Assembly (NCBI RefSeq): GCF_016888135.1
Contig: NZ_JACSWB010000276.1
Coordinates: 1-64,000 of the forward strand
Reading direction: 5' to 3'
DNA from: Leptolyngbya sp. CCY15150
GTDB lineage: Bacteria > Cyanobacteriota > Cyanobacteriia > RECH01
Length of the DNA stretch: 64,000 nucleotides
Below, piece by piece: positions 57,295 to 64,000 of the stretch; the stretch's first letter is position 1, and every line of letters begins with the position of its first letter. Under the pieces are notes generated by a model that was given only the letters and a program-made list of their open reading frames with translations, did no database searches and was not told where the DNA came from. A program made the translations under genes and the position numbers.

Positions 57295-59010
57295 ATGATC
57301 ATGCTAGATAACCCAGCATTGTCTTTACTATCTGTTTATGCATCCCATGCAAAACAGCGCCTCATCCAAAAAACTCTAAATGCCCAAGCATCTCAAGAGT
57401 TGTTTTTGTTTGACTTACTCAGAGCCCATCAATCAACCGAACTAGGTCAAACATTCAATCTTGCTGCTATTCGTACCCTAGATGACTTTCGGCGGCAGGT
57501 GCCTATCTGCTCCTACGAATTTTACCACCACTATACCAATCGTATTGCTAATGGGGCATCTCAGCTTCTGAATCCAGATCCGGTGACCTATATTAACCTC
57601 ACCAGCGGTTCTACTGGAGCTAAGAAGCTTGTGCCCGTCACCCGTCATTTTCAACGAACCTTACGACGTGCTGACTTAGCCAGCATTGGGTTTGCGATCG
57701 CTGGACTTAAGCAACATCAACGTTCTTTCGGGAAAGCATTGCTGACCAATAATGCTACCCAACAGAATCAAACTGCGTCTGGCATTCCTTTTGGCCCTGT
57801 GAGTGTAGGCAGCATTCGCCAGGGTAAATGGTTGGTGGATCAAATCTTCTGTGTTCCTTTTCGATCTCTAGAAATTGATGATACCTTAGCGCGACATTAT
57901 GTTTGCTTACTTTTTGCTTTGAGCAACCCTCAATTGCGAGGCTGGGTAGCCAACTTTCCCATGCTGATTTTACGTACCTGTCAGTATTTGGAAGACTATG
58001 CAGAGCCCTTAATTCACGATCTACGTCAAGGCACCTTACCAGAATGGCTGCCTTTAGATCCTCTCAGTCACGATCGCCTTCTGCGTTGGTGGCGATCGCA
58101 ACGCCATGGTTCTGAAGCGCATCGCCGTCATCGGGCAGATGAACTGACGGCTATTCTGCGCGTCGAGGGACGGCTAACGCCCCGCACTGCCTGGCCATTG
58201 CTCAGCTATATAACAACTGCGCGAGGTGGCACGTCTGATTTTTATCTGCAGCGCTTTCCCGACTACTTCGGCGACACGCCTGTATTTGGAGGAGTCTACG
58301 GTACAGCCGAGGCTACTTTTAGCGTATGTCATGAACTAAACTCCGATGCAGGTATCTTAGCTATCGAAAGTGGATTTTTCGAATTTGTGCCTGTTGATCA
58401 GTGGGGACAGCAGCAGCCCAAAACCTTGTTGCCCCATGAGCTAATCGTGGGCGATCGCTATCGAATTTTAGTCACGAGCTACAGCGGTTTCTATCGCTAC
58501 GATATTGGTGATGTGGTAGAAGTGCTGGGGTTCTATAATCAGGTACCGCTGATTGTTTTTCGGCATCGCTACGGGGGACTGCTTTCATCAACGACTGAGA
58601 AAACCACTGAATTTCACGTGGTACAAGTCATGTATCAACTTCAAGCTGAATTTAATATCAAGCTTGAAGACTTTTGTATTACCCTGTCAGACCATGAGTT
58701 TCCGGCTCGATATTTAGTGAATATTGAGCTAGCAGACGGACATACCTTATCCAATCCATGTGCCTTTCTCCAGCAGTTTGAATATTGGCTTGGTCAGGTA
58801 AACATGCCTTACCGAATCGCTCGCCAATCCCAGGTTCCTCCTCCCTTGCTGAGGATTTTACCGTCCAAAAGCTTTAGCTATATCCGCCAACGTCAGGTCA
58901 GTCGAGGGATGTTTGATTCCCAGCTCAAAATACCTCACATTACTGAAGATCGAGCCTTTCTGGCTGACGTTCCCGTTATCCACGAGGTAGATTTATCGGT
59001 ATCCGCCTAA
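57295..59010 (+). CDS. GH3-family acyl-acid amido synthetase-like protein
   Basis: The 571-residue adenylate-forming enzyme belongs to the family of plant GH3 auxin/jasmonate amido synthetases. The signature blocks are present: the P-loop-like INLTSGSTGAKKLVP, VFGGVYGTAEATFSV (YGxSE-type motif) and YSGFYRYDIGDVVEVLGF. Bacterial members join a carboxylic acid to an amino acid or similar nucleophile via an acyl-adenylate; the substrate is unknown here. The N-terminal ATG at 57295 or 57301 is suitable. It follows paralogue B closely, but a functional link to the signalling genes is uncertain. Confidence 0.88.
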   Translation: MIMLDNPALSLLSVYASHAKQRLIQKTLNAQASQELFLFDLLRAHQSTELGQTFNLAAIRTLDDFRRQVPICSYEFYHHYTNRIANGASQLLNPDPVTYINLTSGSTGAKKLVPVTRHFQRTLRRADLASIGFAIAGLKQHQRSFGKALLTNNATQQNQTASGIPFGPVSVGSIRQGKWLVDQIFCVPFRSLEIDDTLARHYVCLLFALSNPQLRGWVANFPMLILRTCQYLEDYAEPLIHDLRQGTLPEWLPLDPLSHDRLLRWWRSQRHGSEAHRRHRADELTAILRVEGRLTPRTAWPLLSYITTARGGTSDFYLQRFPDYFGDTPVFGGVYGTAEATFSVCHELNSDAGILAIESGFFEFVPVDQWGQQQPKTLLPHELIVGDRYRILVTSYSGFYRYDIGDVVEVLGFYNQVPLIVFRHRYGGLLSSTTEKTTEFHVVQVMYQLQAEFNIKLEDFCITLSDHEFPARYLVNIELADGHTLSNPCAFLQQFEYWLGQVNMPYRIARQSQVPPPLLRILPSKSFSYIRQRQVSRGMFDSQLKIPHITEDRAFLADVPVIHEVDLSVSA

Positions 59011-59101
59011 GTTGGTGGGCGTCAACCTCGCCATTGATGATGATCACAGGCGATCGCTAGGAGGCATTGCTTAATCACAAGATAAGTTGCGCTAGCAAAC
59101 C

Positions 59102-59124
59102 GTGAGCGTCTCGGTCACGCTCAC
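59102..59124. repeat. Small hairpin repeat downstream of the GH3-type gene
   Basis: GTGAGCGT and ACGCTCAC form a perfect 8-bp stem with the loop CTCGGTC. A second, weaker hairpin (GAGC-ATCTT-GCTC) lies about 30 bases further. The TTCAGCAACG at ~59179 resembles the MITE end, so this short gap may be built from repeat debris. Confidence 0.55.
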
Positions 59125-59197
59125 AATTCGTTCAACATCAAGGTAGGGTGAGCATCTTGCTCCCATGCCGATGTCACAGCTTCATTCAGCAACGTCG

Positions 59198-61999
59198 CTA
59201 GGAGTTCCCTGATCTTTTTATCCCATCTGTCTCTAAGGGAAAGTGCTGACGCAGCAACTGTTCTGCACTAGGGCGATCGCTAATCTCCCCATCCAACATA
59301 GCAACCAGTAGGTGATCGAGCATGACCTTAAAGTGCCGACCGGGTTTATAGCCCATGGCCTGCAAATCGTTTCCATCTAGGGGCGATCGCACCTGAGAAA
59401 GCTGAGTGAGATATATCCAGATAGAATGACGCAGAGTGCGATCGCCTGTGGCACTTAGTAAAACCAAAGTGGGCAGACTGTAGGGCTGGAGCAACTGTAC
59501 TAGGTGGCTAGGACGCTGGCACCGGGGTAGCTGCACCAGAATATGCCGTCGGTTGAGATGGAGTTGAGTTAGGCGTTCAATACTATCGGCAGGCAGTTGC
59601 AGATTGCTGGCAATGCGGCCGCGATCGCCCTCAGGTAAGGAAGCTATCAAAACTTCCAGCAACACCTGCCAATGGGATACTTGAGTTTGGTGATCAAATC
59701 GCTTGAGCCATCGATCGAGTAACTGCAGTTGTTTCCAAAGGCGATCGCTTAACTCTAGCTTGGGATGGATGCAGCATAGGGCACCCAGATCCGCCAGCAG
59801 TCGCAGGGCAGGTCGCCAGTAGGGAGCCTGGAGAATATACCGAAGTTCCTGCTTGAGCCGGGTTTGTAGCGCCGGAGTTTTATCGACTTCGATCTGAATA
59901 CGATGGTAGATACCGCTAGCGATCGCATGGCGGATATAGCCCTCGGTTTGGGAATCGAGGGTGAAGTCTAGGCGCACGGCAAAGCGCACGGCTCGAAAAA
60001 TCCGCGTTGGATCTTCAATAAAACTATTGGGATGCAGCACCCGGATCTGGCGCGATCGCAAGTCAAGTAACCCACCAAAGAAATCCAACAGTTCCCCAGG
60101 GCGCGGTAATGTCAACCGAATTGCCATGGCGTTGATGGTGAAATCTCGGCGATACAAGTCCTGGCGGATAGAGCTCGCCTCCACCTCGGGGTTTGCTGCC
60201 GGGTAAGGATAAAACTCCGTGCGTGCCGTAGCAATATCCAACCACAGCGATCCCAAAACCGGATCCTGATGCCAGAGCAGCGCTGCGGTTTGAAAGCGGC
60301 CATGTACCTGCAGGCGCGCTTGAGGATAGTCTGCCTGCAGCGATCGCGCCAATTCTACTCCCGCCGCCCCATCCGCCGACGTTTGCACCCCATCCACCAC
60401 CAGATCAATATCCTCCAAGCGCAGCGCCGATGCTCCTTCATTAAGCAACAAATCCCGCACCGCGCCGCCCACAAGATAAATCTGCCAGCCCCGCGCCTCC
60501 GCATCTTGAGCGATCGCCCCCAGCAACTGCCACAATTCTGGAGCAAGACGCTGCTGCAGCCAGCGCTGCACCGTGGCAGGAAGAGGACAGGACACCAGCC
60601 GTCCCCCGACAATATCCTTATCTTGGGCTACAATACTCTCCTGTCCAGACAAGATATCGAGATCGGGCCTAGCATTCAGGGCTTTTTCTTGATGCAGTTG
60701 GCGCAACACATCCGTCCGCGTCACAATCCCCACCAAGTTCTTCCCATCCAACACCGGCAACCGCCCAATATCATAGGTCACCATTAACGCTTCAATATCC
60801 GACAGCGTCGTCGTGGGGGTAATCGTCTTCAACTGCGTGGTCATAAAACCTTTCACAGGCGCATGGCTAAAATCATGGTGCAGGGCAATATCCAAGTCCC
60901 GCCGGGAAATCATGCCAATTAAACAACTCTCTTCATCCACCACCGACAGTCCCGAATGGCCATAGCGCAGTAAAATCCGCTGGGCTTCACCAATGGTGGT
61001 ACTTGGGCGAATGGTGCGCACAGGCGACGACATCAACTCCCGCGCCGTGGGGGAATGGGGCACCGCCTGCCGTAGTTGCTCCACCAAGTCGGCCAAAAGG
61101 CGATCGCTCTCCTGCCCCCGCCAGCTCAGGGACGCCGCGCGGGCATGGCCACCCCCACCCCAAGGACGAAACAGCTCTCCCAAATGCAGGCGATCGCTGC
61201 CGCTGTGCGAGCGACCAATGACCGTCAGTCGTTCTTCCTCACCGCTTTGCTGGCGAGTCGCCAGCAGCAAAACATCCACATCGATTAAACTCAGCAACCG
61301 CGACGCCAAACTAGAAAGCCCTTGAACATAGCCCTCCACCTCCAGCAGCACCCAGGCCAGGGCATAGCCCTCCACCTCCTCCACCGTGAGCTGATCGAGG
61401 GCTAGGGGCAACAAGTCTTGCAACTCCGAGGATAGGCCTGGCTCCACATAGTCAGCGATCGCCCGTTGGCTAGCCCCCTGTTCCATCAACCAAGTGAGCG
61501 CTGCTCCATCCCGTGGGGTGGCATGGTCAAAGGTCAACGAGCCCGTATCCACATGGATGCCTAAAGCCATCACGGTAGCTTCCGTACCAGACACCGTCAC
61601 CTGCTGCTGCCGTAGCGCTTCCACAATCAACGTAGTCGTTGCGCCCACCGCCTCAATTTGAGTATGGGTTGCCACAATATCGCCCATGGGGCCCTCATCA
61701 CAGCCATGGTGGTCATAGACCGTAATCTCCAAGCCAGGGTAATCCAGCCATTCCGCTGCCTTGCCAAGGCGATCGCGCCACTGAGTGTCTACAATACTGA
61801 GCGATCGCACCGTCGCGATCGTGACTGACCGCCGTTCGATCAACGCATATTCATCTCGATGCAAGGCCAAGAAATCCCGCACGCCAGGATGACATCCCCC
61901 AGTCAACACAATCCGAGCGCCGGGCAGCAAGTGAGTTAGCCCCACAGCGGCCCCCAAGGTGTCAAAATCTGCGGTGGTATGGCACAAAATCAAGTCCAT
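59198..61999 (-). CDS. DHH-CBS-tRNA nucleotidyltransferase fusion (CCA- or A-adding enzyme)
   Basis: The 933-residue protein joins three modules. Residues ~1-300 form a DHH phosphoesterase domain (HTTADFDTLGAAVG, VYDHHGCDEG, ALGIHVDTGSLTFDH, GGGGHARAASLSW). Residues ~310-425 are two CBS domains. From ~480 there is a class II nucleotidyltransferase with VGGAVRDLLL, the catalytic DIDLVV, RRDFTINAMAIRL and EDPTRIFRAVRF, then the tRNA-binding helical body. Cyanobacteria are known to split CCA synthesis between CC- and A-adding enzymes, and fusions like this occur there; which activity this one has cannot be read by eye. The tRNA-His in this window has no encoded CCA. Confidence 0.92.
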   Translation of the reverse strand: MDLILCHTTADFDTLGAAVGLTHLLPGARIVLTGGCHPGVRDFLALHRDEYALIERRSVTIATVRSLSIVDTQWRDRLGKAAEWLDYPGLEITVYDHHGCDEGPMGDIVATHTQIEAVGATTTLIVEALRQQQVTVSGTEATVMALGIHVDTGSLTFDHATPRDGAALTWLMEQGASQRAIADYVEPGLSSELQDLLPLALDQLTVEEVEGYALAWVLLEVEGYVQGLSSLASRLLSLIDVDVLLLATRQQSGEEERLTVIGRSHSGSDRLHLGELFRPWGGGGHARAASLSWRGQESDRLLADLVEQLRQAVPHSPTARELMSSPVRTIRPSTTIGEAQRILLRYGHSGLSVVDEESCLIGMISRRDLDIALHHDFSHAPVKGFMTTQLKTITPTTTLSDIEALMVTYDIGRLPVLDGKNLVGIVTRTDVLRQLHQEKALNARPDLDILSGQESIVAQDKDIVGGRLVSCPLPATVQRWLQQRLAPELWQLLGAIAQDAEARGWQIYLVGGAVRDLLLNEGASALRLEDIDLVVDGVQTSADGAAGVELARSLQADYPQARLQVHGRFQTAALLWHQDPVLGSLWLDIATARTEFYPYPAANPEVEASSIRQDLYRRDFTINAMAIRLTLPRPGELLDFFGGLLDLRSRQIRVLHPNSFIEDPTRIFRAVRFAVRLDFTLDSQTEGYIRHAIASGIYHRIQIEVDKTPALQTRLKQELRYILQAPYWRPALRLLADLGALCCIHPKLELSDRLWKQLQLLDRWLKRFDHQTQVSHWQVLLEVLIASLPEGDRGRIASNLQLPADSIERLTQLHLNRRHILVQLPRCQRPSHLVQLLQPYSLPTLVLLSATGDRTLRHSIWIYLTQLSQVRSPLDGNDLQAMGYKPGRHFKVMLDHLLVAMLDGEISDRPSAEQLLRQHFPLETDGIKRSGNS

Positions 62000-63290
62000 G
62001 GGATATCCGTCTGCCTGAACATGTGACTAAGACAACGGCCTAGCTTCTCATATTTTGGCAGACAGCACCCTAGGATGCAGATCGTTCAACTCTTGCCTAG
62101 TACTCTGAGGCGTAAGTCACCCGCCCATTTGCTGAGGCAGGAAACCTGGCTTGTCCTGGACTTCCTTTTCGTTCTTCTGTCTTCGTTCTTCTGTCTTGCG
62201 GCACTAAGCTCCATGCAACGAATCACACAAGCTCAGCGTGCAGCGTTTATGAAGATAGGATTAACTCACGCTTCCCCTTCCTACATCTCCGGGGAAAAAG
62301 CACGTAGATCTACATAGAAATTATTATACTTACGACTCTTTAGACACATCGACATCCCGCTTGCTGATAGAAGCCGTAGTCAAAGCATCCTGTTTCATTA
62401 CTTTCTTGACATAGATGAACTAATATGAGACTGCTACTAAACGGTTTAAACTTCTGCGATCGCCCCCAGCCTAAGCATCTCTAAGGCTTCCCATGCATAG
62501 AAAACTCTACGCATAGCGTTATCAAACTCACCTTGATGGAGCAACGCCGATGTTTACAATCAGAAATGACCAAAGCAGACATCTATAAAGGGATGGTAAA
62601 CTTGCGGTAAAGGAGCTATAAAAGCTTTAGGGCAGGGTTGAAATCTAGCTGTTTTTTATGAGATTGTACGGAGAAGGCAATCCTTTACCGTAAAGATATC
62701 GGGAATTAGGGTCGCTCTACATGTGGTATTGGCTATCAGGCATAGCTCTTTACTAGCGTCTACGTAACGTTCACCTCTACATGATCAAGTCAGGATAGCC
62801 CCAACGGTATAGTCATGCCGCAGAGCTATGTTGGATCATGTTAAGCGTGGTTGTTGTACCTTAAACCAAGCGATCGGTAGACGTCTCTGTCTATTAGCGT
62901 CGTGAAAAAGTATGACCTGCAGCTTATCTTTCTGGGTTTCAGAGATGGTAGGTCGGTTTTAAGTGCTTGCGCTTAAGCTTCTTATCATTCAAGTATTGAT
63001 TCAAAAAAAGGGATAACAATAGACTGAAAGCTAGTGAATCCTATTCTGATTCGATGCTTGAGACAACGTAGTTAGGCTGTTTGATGTTGAGTCATCTAGG
63101 TCAAGTATCCGCATAATTTCGCACAAGTATAGATTTTGATTCTGCTCCAATAGTGGAGAGACGAATGGGTTAACAAATCCTGTTCTACCCACTGTCCTTT
63201 GCATCAACCGTGATAGACAGAGGATATCTAGGTTCAGATCAGAGGTTAACTCACCTGCATTTAGATGTTTACCCCAAAGGCATTCATACC
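62000..63290. other. Long non-coding stretch before the glycosyltransferase gene
   Basis: About 1.29 kb, AT-rich, only one HIP1-type site. An 80-codon frame at 62075-62317 has no ribosome site and looks like noise. A hairpin TTAAGTGC/GCGCTTAA lies at 62959-62976. No RNA gene was recognised, but an unknown small RNA or long leader is possible here. Confidence 0.45.
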
Positions 63291-64000
63291 ATGGCAGCTA
63301 CTCATCCTCAGGTTGTAGTTGGTTTACTTGTATACAACGGCGAAAAGTATCTTGCAGAAACCATCGAATCAATCTTGGCTCAAACCCTAACGGACTTTAC
63401 GTTAGTGATTGGAGATAATGCGTCAACCGATTCAACAGAAGAAATCTGTCGCAGATATGCTGCTCAAGACCGTCGCATTGTCTACCAACGTCATCCTGAG
63501 AATGTAGGGGCGTCTGGCAATCACAATCTTGTCTTTCAGCCTGGGGATGCTCCCTATTTTAAGTGGGCGTCTCATGATGACCTCTTAGCACCCGATTATC
63601 TACGTCAATGCATTGAGCTTCTGGAGGACAATCCATCGGTTGGGGTTGCCCATTGCCGCTCCTATCAAATCGACGAAGAGGGTCATCTCCTAGGCAATCT
63701 TGACTATGAAGTGCGGCTAACCAGCTCTAGTCCTAGTCAACGGCTATGGCGCATGTTGTGGGCTGGCTATCTACCGGAAGTTCATGGCGTGATGCGATCG
63801 CACCTGGTTAAAAAAACCAAACTCTTCAGAGGTTTCCCAGGCGACGATCGCAGCTTTTTGTCTGAAATGCTGATGCAGAGCGATGTGGGCTACGTTGAAG
63901 ACTATCTGTTCTCCCGTCGCGACCATGCCGATAGCTTCTGCCGCATTGCCGACCAAACATCCCGACAAAGTTTCTACAATCCCAAAGCCAAGCGATCGGC
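63291..64000 (+). CDS. Family 2 glycosyltransferase (partial, runs off the window)
   Basis: The open frame from ATG 63291 continues past the end, giving 236 residues. It has a GT-A nucleotide-sugar fold: VVVGLLVYNGEKYLAETIES, then TLVIGDNASTDSTEEICRRY, NVGASGNHNLVF and the DxD-like metal motif KWASHDDLLAPDYL. GT2 enzymes of this kind build exopolysaccharide or lipopolysaccharide sugars; donor and acceptor are unknown. The catalytic acid region is partly visible (GDDRSFLSEML). What follows outside the window would show whether a surface-glycan cluster begins here. Confidence 0.88.
   Translation, partial: MAATHPQVVVGLLVYNGEKYLAETIESILAQTLTDFTLVIGDNASTDSTEEICRRYAAQDRRIVYQRHPENVGASGNHNLVFQPGDAPYFKWASHDDLLAPDYLRQCIELLEDNPSVGVAHCRSYQIDEEGHLLGNLDYEVRLTSSSPSQRLWRMLWAGYLPEVHGVMRSHLVKKTKLFRGFPGDDRSFLSEMLMQSDVGYVEDYLFSRRDHADSFCRIADQTSRQSFYNPKAKRS

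Noticed and set aside
59170-59197. Third MITE copy downstream of the GH3-type gene
   Set aside because: Only a short TTCAGCAACG end-like sequence is present, with no second end or interior match.
62075-62317. 80-codon frame with a hydrophobic stretch
   Set aside because: No ribosome binding site, no family resemblance, and the hydrophobic part comes from T-rich DNA.

Overview
The window is cyanobacterial chromosome. It opens with the 3' end of psbA (photosystem II D1 protein with its manganese-cluster ligands). It is saturated with the HIP1 octamer GCGATCGC. It also carries typical cyanobacterial genes: a CruA-type lycopene cyclase, a DpsA ferritin, an Asr1405/Asl0597-type small protein, a DHH-CBS-nucleotidyltransferase fusion, a second topoisomerase A subunit and a PhoX phosphatase. 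The genus cannot be fixed from this sequence; base composition and gene content would fit a Leptolyngbya/Synechococcales-like organism. There are no rRNA genes, CRISPR arrays, prophage or complete insertion sequences.

Layout. 1-9 kb: psbA end, ftsX, ftsI with an FtsL-like bitopic protein in front of it, a CobW GTPase translationally coupled to dtd, cysS, pyrD. 9.5-13 kb: a large multi-GAF sensor with a decayed kinase domain, a small membrane protein, an orphan antitoxin-like gene. 13.4-18 kb: an accessory island with a STAND-type NB-ARC ATPase carrying ten near-identical TPRs, a small helper gene sharing its linker motif, a palindromic repeat plus 17-bp tandem repeats between the two, and an AT-rich DUF2806-type gene with no HIP1 site. 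18-31 kb: miaB, ddl, carotenoid oxygenase, BT1-type transporter, ilvC, cruA, parC-like gene. 31-45 kb: response regulator, GHL10 hydrolase-like protein, tRNA-His, a lone sugar ABC permease, a GAF sensor kinase, EamA transporter, phoX with a clear terminator, metallophosphoesterase, an unannotated 59-residue protein, GNAT, TonB-like protein, AarF-type kinase. 46-52 kb: ammonium transporter behind a perfect NtcA box, SGNH hydrolase, cupin, and an iron/redox-flavoured group (Cys4 membrane protein, [2Fe-2S] thioredoxin-fold protein, Asr1405-type protein, DpsA). 52.5-59 kb: a compact envelope-signalling locus. 59-64 kb: A/CCA-adding enzyme fusion, a long empty stretch and the start of a family 2 glycosyltransferase.

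The most interesting region is 52.5-57.2 kb. An RppA/NrsR-like response regulator and its kinase are followed by a secreted bacterial OB-fold protein and a second OB-fold protein fused to an RTX-type calcium-binding tail. The locus is bracketed by two paralogous small membrane-anchored proteins of unknown family. The core of the locus lies between two inverted copies of a ~146-bp MITE, each with its own target-site duplication. This resembles the ygiW-qseBC arrangement of enterobacteria and may be an undescribed envelope or metal-sensing module. The second candidate is the NB-ARC/TPR plus helper plus DUF2806 island at 13-18 kb, which looks like a defence-type accessory locus.
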